Part shown: positions 33,967 to 44,323 of the stretch, piece by piece
How positions within the stretch are numbered: position 1 is the stretch's first letter
How the letters are laid out: every line of letters starts with the position of its first letter
NCBI RefSeq assembly: GCF_003475325.1
Contig: NZ_QRQC01000001.1
Span: 124,001-188,000, forward strand
Source: Collinsella sp. AF33-16
GTDB lineage: Bacteria; Actinomycetota; Coriobacteriia; Coriobacteriales; Coriobacteriaceae
Direction of reading: 5' to 3'
Length of the DNA: 64,000 nt
Position numbers and translations under genes: made by a program
The notes under the pieces: model-generated
What the model saw: only the letters and a program-made list of their open reading frames with translations
The model's database searches: none
Told to the model about the DNA's origin: nothing

Positions 33967-34028
33967 TGGGACGGGGCTAAAAAGACCGGTGCGTAACGTT
34001 ACATGCCAGTCTTTTTAGCCCCGTCCCA
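33967..34028. repeat. GGGACGGGG palindrome (family E), copy 2
   Basis: Perfect 20-bp arms, TGGGACGGGGCTAAAAAGAC (33967-33986) and its complement (34009-34028), around a 22-nt centre. The arm start matches the 26285 element. Confidence 0.75.
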
Positions 34029-34045
34029 AATGAACTGCTTCCAAG

Positions 34046-34108
34046 TTGCGGTGGAATAGGGATTGATTTGCGGCTGATAAGCCAAAAACAGTCCCTATTC
34101 CACCGCAA
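34046..34108. repeat. TTGCGGTGGAATAG palindrome (family F), copy 1
   Basis: 17-bp perfect arms (34046-34062 with 34092-34108) enclosing a GGCT/AGCC mini-hairpin. The second family F copy is at 37342-37410. Confidence 0.75.
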
Positions 34109-34123
34109 GAGGTAAAGGTGCCC

Positions 34124-34984
34124 CTAGTGGATGGGCTGGTAGCGGGGGCAGTAGCTGATGGCGATGGCATCGACGCCTACGTGGGTGGCGATGGTGCAGC
34201 CGATGGGGCCAGTGCCGGCGTCTACGTAGTCCTGGCCCGCGAGCGCCTCGTTGACAAGTTCCTGCTCCTCGGCGGCGCCGGTCGTGAGCACGCGCACGCT
34301 TGAGCCCGGGTGCTCGTCCAAAAACGCGAGGCAATCTGCCATGGTGTTGGCGACGATGCGCTTGGCGCCGCGGCCCTTTTTGATTGCCTTGATCTCGCCC
34401 GATTTCCACTCCGGCGAAACGGCCAGGCGAATGTTGAGTATCTGCGTCAGCTGGCCGGCGAGCTTGGGGGCGCGGCCGTTTTTGACCAGGTTCTCGAGCG
34501 TGCGGGGAATCAGCAGCAGGTGGGCTTCGGGCAGCGTCGCGCGGATCTGCGCCTCGGTCTCGTCCAAGCTGCGGCCGTCCTCGCGCATGGCAAGCGCGTA
34601 CTCCACCAGCAGGCCCTCGGCGCCCGAGCCGGTGCGCGAATCGATGCAGCGCACGTCGAGCTCGTGGGTCTCGGCGACCAGGCATGCGTTGGAATAGCAG
34701 GCGGACCACTCGCTGCACAGCGAGATAAAGATCGCGCTGTCGTGGCCATCGGCGCGTACGCGGTCAAACAGCGCCTTGAACTCGCCGGCGCTCGGCTGCG
34801 AGGTGTGCGGCAGCTGCTCGGAGCCGGCCATGCGGGCGACGTATTCCTCGGCGGTAATCTGCACCTGGTCGAGCAGGTCCTCGCCCTCGATAATCACATG
34901 CAGCGGAATCACGTAAATGCCGAGCTCTTGGGCACGGGCGGGGGAGATGTCCGATGTGGAGTCGGTTATGATGGCAAAAGACAT
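34124..34984 (-). CDS. DegV-family fatty-acid-binding protein (copy 2)
   Basis: 286 residues from ATG 34984 (GAAAGGTG upstream). Typical FakB/DegV blocks: FAIITDSTSDISPA, LPHTSQPSAGEFKALF, IFISLCSEWSACYSNA, IDSRTGSGAEGLLVEYA, LENLVKNGRAPKLAG and GPIGCTIATHVG. It differs strongly from copy 1, suggesting different fatty-acid preference. Convergent with the LOG gene across two palindromes. Confidence 0.9.
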   Translation of the reverse strand: MSFAIITDSTSDISPARAQELGIYVIPLHVIIEGEDLLDQVQITAEEYVARMAGSEQLPHTSQPSAGEFKALFDRVRADGHDSAIFISLCSEWSACYSNACLVAETHELDVRCIDSRTGSGAEGLLVEYALAMREDGRSLDETEAQIRATLPEAHLLLIPRTLENLVKNGRAPKLAGQLTQILNIRLAVSPEWKSGEIKAIKKGRGAKRIVANTMADCLAFLDEHPGSSVRVLTTGAAEEQELVNEALAGQDYVDAGTGPIGCTIATHVGVDAIAISYCPRYQPIH

Positions 34985-35140
34985 AATTGCACCTTTCGTT
35001 GGGGCGCGGCAGCGCCGCCTTCTGAAAGCAAAGTGCGACAAGTATAGTGGAGTTGCTCTACATTGCTAGGTTCAATTGTTGAATAGTCAACAGTTTGAAG
35101 CGGTGATGTGGAAATCATCAACTGGGGAAGAAGGGTGCCG

Positions 35141-35803
35141 ATGGCGGCATTGCAACTTTGCGAGCGGCCGGTTGTGCTGTTCGATTTTGACGGCACGGTG
35201 GCCGATACGGGTCGGGCAGTGATGACCTCGACGCGCAAGACGCTGGCTGCGCGCGGGTTTTCGGAGACGCAGATGGGTGATCTGCGCCGCATGATCGGGC
35301 CGCCCCTGTGGAAGAGCTTTCACGACTTTTACGGCTTTTCCCGCGAGGAGTCGCTTGTGGTGGCCGATGAGTACCGCGCCTTTTTTGATGAACTGGGACC
35401 GGAGGAGTATCCCGTGTTCAATGGGGTCCCCGAGCTGCTGGATGGGTTGGTCGCCCAAGGCAAACGTATGGCCGTGGCGACGTCGCGCATGGAGGCCAAG
35501 TGCATCGACATGGTGCATGAGCTCGGGCTCTCTCAGTTTGAGGCGGTGATTGGCATGAATCCGCCGCAGGGACGCGAGACCAAGGCCGATTCGGTCCGCG
35601 ATGCCCTGGCGGCGCTCGGCGCGACGGCCGACGATGCCGTGATGATCGGCGATCGCTTTAACGATGTGGAGGGCGCGCACGCAATGGGCGTGCCGTGCAT
35701 CGGCATCTATTCGGGCGCGGCGGCGCCGGGCGAGCACGAGGCGGCGGGTGCCGATGCGGTGGTGCACTCGGTGGCCGAGCTTGCTAAACTTTTCGCTATC
35801 TAA
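35141..35803 (+). CDS. HAD-family phosphatase (phosphoglycolate phosphatase-like)
   Basis: 220 residues from ATG 35141 (GAAGGG upstream); a GTG at 35108 lacks a site. HAD motifs: VLFDFDGTVADTG (nucleophile and acid Asp), MAVATSRM (motif II Thr/Ser), K in ETKADSVRDAL and VMIGDRFNDVEGAH (motif IV). The helical cap lies between motifs I and II, as in PGP/Gph and pyrophosphatase PpaX types. Exact substrate unknown. Followed by an M20 peptidase on the same strand 54 bases later. Confidence 0.85.
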   Translation: MAALQLCERPVVLFDFDGTVADTGRAVMTSTRKTLAARGFSETQMGDLRRMIGPPLWKSFHDFYGFSREESLVVADEYRAFFDELGPEEYPVFNGVPELLDGLVAQGKRMAVATSRMEAKCIDMVHELGLSQFEAVIGMNPPQGRETKADSVRDALAALGATADDAVMIGDRFNDVEGAHAMGVPCIGIYSGAAAPGEHEAAGADAVVHSVAELAKLFAI

Positions 35804-35857
35804 TGACGTAATGTGAGGGGCGAGCGCGCTCGCCGCTCATTGGTAAGGAGGTCGTCC

Positions 35858-37294
35858 ATGAATCAGGTGGAGCAGAGCGTCGCCGAGTATGTCGACGAGG
35901 TCTGGGAAGATGTCGTCGCCGATATCGAGCAGCTGGTGAGCTATCCGTCCGTGGCAGTTTCTGCCGATGCAGAGCCCGGCGCGCCGTTTGGCCGCCCGGT
36001 CCGTGACGCGCTCGACTGTGCGCTCGGCATCGCGCAGAAGCTCGGCTATCAGACGAGCGACGACGAGGGCTATGTGGGCATTGCCGATATTCCTGGCCGC
36101 GGCGACAAGCAGCTCGCGACCATCTGCCACGTGGACGTGGTGCCCGCCGGCCCGGGCTGGAACACCGACCCGTTTGCGATGGAGCGTCGCGAGGGCTGGC
36201 TGCTCGGCCGCGGCGTTATCGACGACAAGGGTCCGGCGGTGCTGTCGCTCTACGCCGGCGCCTATCTGCTCAAGCACGGCATTGTTCCGCGCTACACCTT
36301 CCGCGCACTGCTGGGCTGCGATGAGGAAGTGGGCATGTCCGACGTTCACCATTATCTGGAGAACCACGCGAACCCCGACTTTCTGTTTACGCCCGATGCC
36401 GAGTTCCCGGTCTGTAATGCCGAGAAGGGCCAGTTTGGGGCGACATTTGTGAGCTCCAAGATCGACGGCGGGCGCATTGTGTCCTGGAGCGGTGCCGAGG
36501 CGAGCAACGCCATTCCGTCGCAGTCTATCTGCGAGCTTGCGATTGCCGCCGATGAGCTGCCGGCGCCGGTCGAGAACGGCGACCGCCTGGAGATCACGGC
36601 GCTCGATAACGGGCATGCGCAGATTTTCGCCCACGGCATTGGCGGTCATGCCTCGATGCCAGAGGGAACGATCAACGCCGTCGGGCTGATCGTGGCGTAT
36701 CTGCGCGAGGCCGAGGACGCGTTTGGTGCACGCGACGAGCGCCTGCTGACGCCTGCCGAGCACGAGTTCGTCAAGTTCCTGGCCTTTGTGCATGCGGACG
36801 CCTATGGTCGCGGCCTGGGTATCGATGCGACGAGTCCGGCGTTTGGCCCGCTTACCTGCAACGCTGGCGTCATCCGCGTGGCGGATGGCCATATTGAGCA
36901 GGTCATCGACGTGCGCTTCCCCGACAGCACGAGTGCCGATACCATCCGCGAGCAGCTCGATCCGCTCGTGGGCCGTTTTGGCGTGACGTGCCGTGTGGGT
37001 CGTGCGAAGGTGCCGTTCTCGGTCTCTGCCGACGATCCGGCCGTGAAGGCGCTTATTGATACCTATAACGAGTTTACGGGCAAGCATGCTGAGCCCTTTG
37101 CCATGGGCGGCGGCACGTACGCGCGCAACTTTGCCCGCGCCGTCTCGTTTGGCCCCGAGGAGACCGGTCTGGAGCTGCCCGAGTGGGGCGGCCAGATGCA
37201 CGGTCCCAACGAGTGCGCCAACGAGGAACAGCTCAAGCAGGCGCTCAAGATTTATATCGTGGCGATCTTACGTTTGAACGAGCTTGAGCTTTAA
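35858..37294 (+). CDS. Sapep/PepV-type M20 dipeptidase
   Basis: 478 residues, starting at ATG 35858 with AAGGAGG six bases away. Di-zinc or Mn-dependent exopeptidase: ICHVDVVPAGPGW (metal His and catalytic Asp), RGVIDDKGPAVLSLYA (bridging Asp), GCDEEVGMSDVHHY (catalytic and metal Glu), FTPDAEFPV (metal Asp) and the lid-domain GHASMPEGTINAV. Length and the PDAEFPV block fit the Sapep subfamily rather than ArgE/DapE. Cytosolic dipeptide breakdown is the likely role, complementing the C69 enzyme at 7730. Confidence 0.9.
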   Translation: MNQVEQSVAEYVDEVWEDVVADIEQLVSYPSVAVSADAEPGAPFGRPVRDALDCALGIAQKLGYQTSDDEGYVGIADIPGRGDKQLATICHVDVVPAGPGWNTDPFAMERREGWLLGRGVIDDKGPAVLSLYAGAYLLKHGIVPRYTFRALLGCDEEVGMSDVHHYLENHANPDFLFTPDAEFPVCNAEKGQFGATFVSSKIDGGRIVSWSGAEASNAIPSQSICELAIAADELPAPVENGDRLEITALDNGHAQIFAHGIGGHASMPEGTINAVGLIVAYLREAEDAFGARDERLLTPAEHEFVKFLAFVHADAYGRGLGIDATSPAFGPLTCNAGVIRVADGHIEQVIDVRFPDSTSADTIREQLDPLVGRFGVTCRVGRAKVPFSVSADDPAVKALIDTYNEFTGKHAEPFAMGGGTYARNFARAVSFGPEETGLELPEWGGQMHGPNECANEEQLKQALKIYIVAILRLNELEL

Positions 37295-37341
37295 GGCTGC
37301 GGCGTTTTAACAACTTAGCACCCCTTTCGTCCGGGCTTTTT

Positions 37342-37410
37342 AAGTTGCGGTGGAATAGTTCCTAGAATGGGCCATTTGATGGCCAAGCAGGAACTATTTC
37401 ACCGCAACTT
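37342..37410. repeat. TTGCGGTGGAATAG palindrome (family F), copy 2
   Basis: 21-nt arms (37342-37362 with 37390-37410, one mismatch) around a GGCCA/TGGCC mini-hairpin; followed by TGTTTTTATT, so it may terminate the M20 gene. Outer arm shared with copy 1, inner stem different but paired. The rest of 37295-37613 shows no gene. Confidence 0.75.
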
Positions 37411-37613
37411 TGTTTTTATTGGTGTAAAAGGCGGGTCATGCTTGGTGGCGGGTTTGTTATTCGTTTGTAAAGCCGAGCCGCGCTTGCGGTAAGGGTCTAT
37501 CAGATGCCCGTAATAAAGCGCAGCTGACGCGGGCGCTGCCCGATCGAGACCGTATCTTTCCAAACAGCAAAGCGGGCAGGGTGCCCGCGAGTCGCTTGTA
37601 TGAAAGGAAGATC

Positions 37614-38552
37614 ATGCTCGATCAGGCTTATTCTCGTCGTCAGTTCCTCGGCCTCGCTGGTGGTCTTGCCAGCATCGTCGGCCTCGGTCTCGTTGGTTGC
37701 GGCGGCGCAGGCGCAACCGACGCCGCCGACAAGGGTAGCGCCGCTGCTGCCGAGTCCGTCTCGGGCGAGGTAACCTACGACGGCGCCTCCTCGTTCCAGG
37801 CTCTCGTCGAGGCTGCTGCCGAGAAGTTTATGGATGCCAACCCCGACGTCTCCGTCTCCGGTTCGGGCAACGGTTCGGGCAAGGGCCTGACCGCTGTCGC
37901 CGCCGGCACCGTCACCATCGGTAATTCCGATGTCTTCGCCGAGACCAAGCTCGAGGCCGATCAGGTCAAGAACCTCGTCGATCACGAGGTCGCCGTCGTG
38001 GGCATGGGCCCCGTCGTCTCCAAGAACGTGACAGTCGACGACCTGACCCTCGAGCAGCTCAAGGGCATCTTCTCCGGCCAGATCACCAACTGGAAGGAGG
38101 TCGGCGGCGACGACGCCAAGATCGTCGTTCTCAACCGCAAGGCCGGCTCCGGCACCCGCGCCACCTTCGAGGCCGCCGTCTTTGGCGACGAGGCCGTCGA
38201 CTTTAAGGGCGACGCCGAGCTCGACAAGTCCGGCGATGTCCAGACTCAGATGGGCAGCACCGACAACGCCATCTCCTACCTTGACTTCTCGCACTTCGAT
38301 GACTCCAAGTTCAACGCCATCATGGTCGAGGGCGTCGAGCCCAAGAGCACAAACGTCACCGACGACTCCTTCAAGATCTGGGCGACCGAGCACATGTACT
38401 GTGCTAAGGACGCCGACGAGGCCACCAAGGCCTTCCTGGAGTTCATGCTTTCCGACGACGTCCAGGGCAAGCTCGTCGAGGAGCAGGGCTTTATTCCCGT
38501 TTCTGCCATGAAGGTCGTCAAGGACGCCAGTGGCAAGGTCTCCGCTAAATAA
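37614..38552 (+). CDS. pstS: Phosphate-binding lipoprotein PstS
   Basis: 312 residues from ATG 37614 (GAAAGGA upstream). SRRQFLGLAGGLASIVGLGLVGC is a Tat-type signal ending in a lipobox, so the mature protein is lipid-anchored at Cys34. The solute-binding domain has phosphate-site segments YDGASSFQALVE, GSGNGSGKG, GNSDVF and NRKAGSGTRATFE. It captures inorganic phosphate for PstCAB. First gene of the pst operon, 25 bp before pstC. Confidence 0.94.
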   Translation: MLDQAYSRRQFLGLAGGLASIVGLGLVGCGGAGATDAADKGSAAAAESVSGEVTYDGASSFQALVEAAAEKFMDANPDVSVSGSGNGSGKGLTAVAAGTVTIGNSDVFAETKLEADQVKNLVDHEVAVVGMGPVVSKNVTVDDLTLEQLKGIFSGQITNWKEVGGDDAKIVVLNRKAGSGTRATFEAAVFGDEAVDFKGDAELDKSGDVQTQMGSTDNAISYLDFSHFDDSKFNAIMVEGVEPKSTNVTDDSFKIWATEHMYCAKDADEATKAFLEFMLSDDVQGKLVEEQGFIPVSAMKVVKDASGKVSAK

Positions 38553-38577
38553 GTAATCGCCCCCGGAAAGGTTTGCA

Positions 38578-39486
38578 ATGGCAAAACAGCTGCCAAAGCG
38601 CGAGCTTGAGAACGTGGGCCTGGGCGTCACGGGTGCGTGCGTAGCGCTCGTGACGCTTGTCGTTGCCGCGCTCATCTTTATGGTCGCCCAAAAGGGCCTC
38701 TCGGCTTTTTTCAAGGACGGCGTCTCGATCATCGAGTTTTTTATCGGTACCAAGTGGGACCTGGCCAACACGGCCGAAAACGGCCTGCCCTACACTGGCG
38801 CCCTGCCCCTGATCGTCACCTCGTTTGCGGTCATGGTGTTCTCCACGCTCATCGCACTGCCCATCGCCATCGGCTCTGCCATCTTTGCGGTCGAGATTCA
38901 GCCTAAGTTTGGCTCCAAGGTTTTTCAGCCGCTTATTGAGCTTTTGACCGGCATTCCCTCGGTCGTCTTTGGCCTGATCGGCTTTCACGTGGTCGTCGGC
39001 CTTATGAAGAGCGTTTTCCACGTGAGCACGGGTCTGGGCATCTTGCCCGGCGCCATCGTGCTGGCCGTCATGATTCTGCCGACCATGACCACCCTTTCGG
39101 TCGATGGCCTGCGCGCCGTGCCCGATAGCTACCGTCAGGGTTCGCTCGCGCTGGGCTATACCCGCTGGCAGACCATCTGGCACGTGGTGCTCAAGTCCGC
39201 CATGCCGTCGCTCATGACCGCGGTCATCCTTGGCATGACGCGCGCCTTTGGCGAGACACTCGCCGTGCGCATGGTTATCGGCGGTATCGAGGCCATGCCG
39301 ACGTCGCTGCTGTCGCCGGCCTCGACCATCACCACCACGCTCACCACGTCTATGGCGGTCTATGCCGAGGGCTCGGCCCAGGACGATGTTCTGTGGGCGC
39401 TCGGTCTGCTGCTGATGGGCATGAGCCTCATCTTCATCCTGATCATCCACCTTATCGGCCGCAAGGGGGCGAAGGCTCGTGGCTAG
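38578..39486 (+). CDS. pstC: Phosphate ABC transporter permease PstC
   Basis: 302 residues, six predicted membrane segments beginning LGVTGACVALVTLVVAALIF. The ABC-permease EAA-type loop is seen around RAVPDSYRQGSLALGYTRWQTIW. ELLTGIPSVVFGLIGF and GMTRAFGETLAVRMVIGG are PstC-like. It overlaps pstA by eight bases, implying coupled translation. Confidence 0.93.
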   Translation: MAKQLPKRELENVGLGVTGACVALVTLVVAALIFMVAQKGLSAFFKDGVSIIEFFIGTKWDLANTAENGLPYTGALPLIVTSFAVMVFSTLIALPIAIGSAIFAVEIQPKFGSKVFQPLIELLTGIPSVVFGLIGFHVVVGLMKSVFHVSTGLGILPGAIVLAVMILPTMTTLSVDGLRAVPDSYRQGSLALGYTRWQTIWHVVLKSAMPSLMTAVILGMTRAFGETLAVRMVIGGIEAMPTSLLSPASTITTTLTTSMAVYAEGSAQDDVLWALGLLLMGMSLIFILIIHLIGRKGAKARG

Positions 39487-40401
39487 CACGCGCATTCATA
39501 TCGACGAGGCGAGACTCGGGCGTGTCCAAAAGCAGGACCGCATCGCCACGGGCGTGCTGACGGCGATCGCCGCCATCGTCATGCTCATCGTCGTCTCCAT
39601 GGTGGCCTATATCCTGTTCGAGGGGGTCTCGACGCTGTTCCAGCCGGGCTTTCTCACGCAGCCCGCGCGCGCCAACGGAACCCAGGGCGGCGTGCTCTAC
39701 CAGCTGTTCGACTCGTTCTATCTGCTGCTGATTACCCTAGTCATCTCGGTGCCCATCAGCTTGGGCGGCGCGGTCTTCCTGGTCGAGTACGCTCCAGACG
39801 GCCCCATCCGCGACATCGCCTCCACAGCCATCGAGACGCTGTCCTCGCTGCCCTCCATCGTCGTTGGCATGTTCGGCTTTCTGGTGTTCTCGGTGCAGCT
39901 GGGCTGGAAGTACTCCATCATCTCCGGCGCCGTCGCGCTCACCATGTTCAACATCCCCATCCTGGTGCGCGTGATCCAGCAAGCGCTCGAGGACGTGCCG
40001 CAGGCCCAGCGCGATGCGTGCCTGGCCATGGGCCTCACCCGTTGGGAGGCTACGCTGCACATCCTGATCCCCGAGGCCATGCCCGCCATCGTGACCGGCA
40101 TCGTGCTTTCGGCCGGCCGTGTGTTTGGCGAGGCCGCAGCACTGCTCTTTACCTCGGGCATGAGCTCGCCGGTTCGCCTGAACTTCTTGAGCTTTAACCT
40201 GTCGAGTCCCACCTGCGCCTGGAACGTGTTCCGCCCCGGCGAGTCGCTCGCCGTGCACATCTACAAGATCTATGGCGAGGGCAGTCCCGAGGCCCAGCAG
40301 ATCGTCTGGGGCACCGCGGCACTGTTGATGATCTGTGTGCTGCTGTTTAACGTAGTCGCCCGTATCGTGGGCAAGCAACTGGCAAGGAGGATGACGGCCG
40401 A

Positions 40402-40405
<4 letters not shown>
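39479..40405 (+). CDS. pstA: Phosphate ABC transporter permease PstA
   Basis: 308 residues, GTG start inside the end of pstC. Six membrane segments, with the conserved TAIETLSSLPSIVVGMFGF and EDVPQAQRDACLAMGLTRWEATLHILIPEAMP coupling loop, then SAGRVFGEAAALLFTSG. It pairs with PstC to form the channel. Its stop overlaps the pstB start (ATGA). Confidence 0.93.
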
Positions 40406-41274
<869 letters not shown>

Positions 41275-41329
41275 TCCGGGACATGCTTGAGGCCCGCGGC
41301 GGCCACGGTCGCCACGGGACTGATTGGAG

Positions 41330-41367
41330 AGGCGGGTCATCTCTTTTGCGAGATGGCCCGCCTTTTT
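41330..41367 (+). terminator. Terminator of the pst operon
   Basis: AGGCGGGTCATCTC pairs with GAGATGGCCCGCCT (one mismatch), followed by TTTT. Confidence 0.85.
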
Positions 41368-41384
41368 GCTCTGCGACCGAAACG

Positions 41385-41419
41385 ACCACCACAAAGGGGA
41401 CAGGCACCTTCGTGGTGGT
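41385..41419. repeat. ACCACCACAAAGG palindrome (family G), copy 1
   Basis: ACCACCACAAAGG / CCTTCGTGGTGGT arms around GGACAGGCA. Second copy, in opposite orientation of the centre, at 54005-54037. Confidence 0.7.
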
Positions 41420-41479
41420 TTGGGGTGGGGCTCGCTGCTATCATGGACAACGTTGAATTTCTACGAAGGAGCAGGGCAT

Positions 41480-43339
41480 ATGGCGATTCTTTTGGGATGC
41501 GATTCCGTCAGCCTAGAGTTTCCCACCAAGCATATTTTCGATAGCGTGACGCTCGGCGTGGGCGAGGGCGACCGCATTGGTATTGTCGGTAAAAACGGCG
41601 ACGGCAAGTCGACGCTGCTGAGCGTGCTCGCCGGCACGTTGGAGCCCGACGACGGCCGCGTGACGCACCGCCGCGGCACGACGATCGGTCTGCTCGGCCA
41701 AAAGGACAATCTGGTCGATACCGACACCGTGCATCATGCCGTCGTGGGCGACACGCCCGAGTATGAGTGGGCGTCGAGTCCGCGTACGCGCCAGATTCTG
41801 GCCGGCCTTATTAGCGATGTGCCCTGGGAGGGCACGGTGGGCGAGCTTTCGGGCGGCCAGCGCCGTCGCGTGGACCTCGCGCGCCTGCTGATTGGCGACT
41901 ACGACGTGCTTATGCTCGACGAGCCCACCAACCACCTGGACATGCGCACCATCAACTGGCTCGCGCGTCACTTAAAGGCCCGTTGGCAGCGCGGTCAGGG
42001 CGCCATGCTCGTGGTCACGCACGACCGCTGGTTCTTGGACGAGGTCTGCACCAGTATGTGGGAGGTCCATGACGGCCAGGTCGATCCCTTCGAGGGCGGC
42101 TATTCGGCATACATCCTGCAGCGCGTAGAGCGCGACCGCATGGCCGCGGTTACCGAGGAGCGCCGTCGCAACATGGCGCGCAAGGAGCTCGCGTGGCTAA
42201 GCCGCGGCGCCCAGGCGCGCTCCACCAAGCCCAAGTTTCGCGTGGATGCCGCTCGCGAGCTCATCGCCGACGTACCGCCCGTGCGCGACGAGCTGGAGCT
42301 CAAGCGCCTCGCCGTGAGCCGCCTGGGCAAGCAGGTTATCGATGTGGTCGACGTGGACGCCGGCTATGCGGATACCGATGGCGCGCCCAAGCAGGTGCTC
42401 ACCGATGTGACCTGGCTCATCGGCGCGGGCGACCGTTATGGTCTTTTGGGCGAGAACGGCGCCGGCAAGTCGACGCTGCTCGATGTGATTCAGGGCAAGA
42501 TTGCGCCCACGCGCGGCCGTGTGAAGATTGGCCAGACAGTGCGCTTCGGCGTGCTGTCGCAGCAGCTCGAGGAGCTCGAACCCTACATGGGCGACACGAT
42601 TCGCGAGGTGCTCAGCAACTATAAAAAGTACTACGTCATCGACGGCAAGGAGACTTCACCCGAGAAGCTCTGCGAGCGTCTGGGCTTTACGACGCAGCAG
42701 CTCTGGAGCCGCATCGGCGATCTTTCGGGCGGCCAGCGCCGTCGCCTGTCGCTGCTGCTGACGATCCTGGACGAGCCCAACGTGCTCATCCTGGACGAGC
42801 CCGGCAACGACCTGGATACCGACATGCTGGCGATTGTCGAGGACTTGCTGGACGGCTGGCCCGGCACGCTGATTCTGGTGACGCACGACCGCTTTTTGAT
42901 GGAGCGCGTGACCGACCAGCAGTGGGCGCTGCTCGACGGCCACCTGACGCATATGCCTGGCGGCGTCGACCAGTACCTGCGCCTGTGCAACGCCACCGCC
43001 GAGGGCGAGCCCGTGGGTGCACCGAGCGCCAAGACCGGTACGTTCGACACCGGTGCCGCGGCGGCTGCGGCCGAAAAGCCCAAGTCGAGCGGTCAGCCCA
43101 ACGGCCTTTCCAATGCCGAGCGCCAAAAGCTCCGTCGTGAGGTGAGCTCGCTCGAGCGCAAGATGGAAACGCAGCGCGCTCGCGTGGAGGAGGCCGAGGC
43201 CGCCATGGCCCAGGTCGATCCCACCAACTACACGGCGCTGGGCGAGCAGCAGGCAAAGATCGACGAGGCCCACGCCGCCATGGACGAGCTGGAGATGGCG
43301 TGGCTCGAGGCGAGTGAAAAGCTCGAGGGCGAGGAGTAG
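41480..43339 (+). CDS. ABC-F family ATPase (Uup/EttA-like)
   Basis: 619 residues from ATG 41480 (GAAGGAG eight bases upstream). Two ABC domains without membrane segments: Walker A GKNGDGKST and GENGAGKST, signatures LSGGQRRR in both, Walker B LMLDEPTNHLD and LILDEPGNDLD. A charged linker lies between them, with KELAWLSRGAQARSTKPKFR typical of Uup-like members. A C-terminal coiled coil (LRREVSSLERKMETQRARVEEAEAA) follows. ABC-F proteins act on ribosomes; this subtype is usually linked to translation or stress rather than antibiotic resistance. Confidence 0.9.
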   Translation: MAILLGCDSVSLEFPTKHIFDSVTLGVGEGDRIGIVGKNGDGKSTLLSVLAGTLEPDDGRVTHRRGTTIGLLGQKDNLVDTDTVHHAVVGDTPEYEWASSPRTRQILAGLISDVPWEGTVGELSGGQRRRVDLARLLIGDYDVLMLDEPTNHLDMRTINWLARHLKARWQRGQGAMLVVTHDRWFLDEVCTSMWEVHDGQVDPFEGGYSAYILQRVERDRMAAVTEERRRNMARKELAWLSRGAQARSTKPKFRVDAARELIADVPPVRDELELKRLAVSRLGKQVIDVVDVDAGYADTDGAPKQVLTDVTWLIGAGDRYGLLGENGAGKSTLLDVIQGKIAPTRGRVKIGQTVRFGVLSQQLEELEPYMGDTIREVLSNYKKYYVIDGKETSPEKLCERLGFTTQQLWSRIGDLSGGQRRRLSLLLTILDEPNVLILDEPGNDLDTDMLAIVEDLLDGWPGTLILVTHDRFLMERVTDQQWALLDGHLTHMPGGVDQYLRLCNATAEGEPVGAPSAKTGTFDTGAAAAAAEKPKSSGQPNGLSNAERQKLRREVSSLERKMETQRARVEEAEAAMAQVDPTNYTALGEQQAKIDEAHAAMDELEMAWLEASEKLEGEE

Positions 43340-43345
43340 GCGAGG

Positions 43346-44116
43346 ATGATCAAGGCCGCGTTTTTTGATATCGACGGCACGCTGCTGAGCTCTGAGACGC
43401 ACCGGATTCCGGCGTCGGCGCAGCAGGTGCTCGACAGCTTTCACGAGCAGGGGATTGCGTGCGTCATTGCCACGGGTCGCCCGACCTACCAGATGCCCGA
43501 TTGGCTGTTCGATCTTGGTTGGGATGCGTACATTACGCTTTCGGGCCAGCACTGTTTTGATGCCGAGGGCGTTTACCGTAGCTGCCCGATCGATCCGGAC
43601 GACGTTGCGGTGATTGTGGACCAGGTGGCCGAGGGGCGCTACGACTCGCTGTGCATGCAGGGCGAGAACTCGTTTGTGAACCGCCTGTCCGAGCGCGTGG
43701 TGACGGCCGGCAGCAACGCGGGAATTGTCTACCACGAGGAGCCGTTTGAGCACGCCTTTGACGCGCCGGTCTACCAGTTTTGCGCCTTTGTGGATCCGGC
43801 CGACGAGCATATCGTGACCGACGCCGTGTCGCATTCGCTCACCACGCGCTGGTGCGACCTGTTCTGCGACATTATTCCCGCTAACGGCGGCAAGGACCTG
43901 GGTGTGGCAGCGACGCTGGAGCGCCTGGGTGTCGACGCGAGCGAGGCGATCGCCTTTGGCGACGGCGAGAACGACCTGTCGATGTTCTCGGCCGTGGGCA
44001 CAAGTGTGGCCATGGGCAACGCGCAGGATACCGTGAAGGCCGCAGCGACCTACGTGACGACCGCCGTGGACGACGACGGCATTTACAGCGCCGCCAAGCA
44101 CTTTGGGCTACTGTAG
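43346..44116 (+). CDS. Cof-type HAD-IIB hydrolase
   Basis: 256 residues, six bases after the ABC-F stop. HAD motifs AFFDIDGTLLSS, IATGRPTYQM, GGKDLGVAATLERLGV (Lys) and AFGDGENDLSMFSAVG; the large C2B cap lies between motifs II and III. The family dephosphorylates sugar phosphates, FMN or PLP; substrate not determined. Co-transcribed with the ABC-F gene. Confidence 0.9.
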   Translation: MIKAAFFDIDGTLLSSETHRIPASAQQVLDSFHEQGIACVIATGRPTYQMPDWLFDLGWDAYITLSGQHCFDAEGVYRSCPIDPDDVAVIVDQVAEGRYDSLCMQGENSFVNRLSERVVTAGSNAGIVYHEEPFEHAFDAPVYQFCAFVDPADEHIVTDAVSHSLTTRWCDLFCDIIPANGGKDLGVAATLERLGVDASEAIAFGDGENDLSMFSAVGTSVAMGNAQDTVKAAATYVTTAVDDDGIYSAAKHFGLL

Positions 44117-44121
44117 CTGCG

Positions 44122-44171
44122 GCCGGCACTTAGGGACGTTCTTTTTCTGCCGGCAGCTGGGGACACTCCTT
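44122..44171. repeat. GGGGACGTTCC repeat (family D), copy 2
   Basis: GCCGGCACTTAGGGACGTTC, T run, TGCCGGC, AGCTGGGGACACTCCTT: same order of motifs as 28481-28530. GCCGGCA (44122-44128) pairs with TGCCGGC (44148-44154). Confidence 0.65.
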
Positions 44172-44193
44172 GCGGGGCGTCCCCATTTTGTTT
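44159..44193 (+). terminator. Terminator after the HAD hydrolase
   Basis: GGGGAC (44159-44164) pairs with GTCCCC (44179-44184), followed by ATTTTGTTTTCG. Confidence 0.65.
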
Positions 44194-44218
44194 TCGTCCC
44201 GCATGTTTTGTGAAACAC

Positions 44219-44299
44219 GGCTAACTTTTAGGCAAAGTAGTAAGACATGGGCAACTTTTGCGGTAAAGTAAATCAAGCAAAAGTATCCAAAGGCTAACT
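44219..44299. promoter_or_regulatory. Possible DtxR-type operator half-sites
   Basis: GGCTAACT occurs at 44219-44226 (then TTTAGGC) and 44292-44299, resembling half-sites of the DtxR/IdeR consensus (TTAGGTTAGSCTAA). They lie directly before the DtxR-like gene, which would suit autoregulation. Confidence 0.35.
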
Positions 44300-44323
44300 A
44301 GAAGCCATCGCGAAAGGCGGCCC

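Noticed and set aside
42656..44101. 481-codon minus-strand frame opposite the ABC-F and HAD genes
   Set aside because: Both plus-strand genes have complete catalytic motifs; the minus frame has no recognisable domain.
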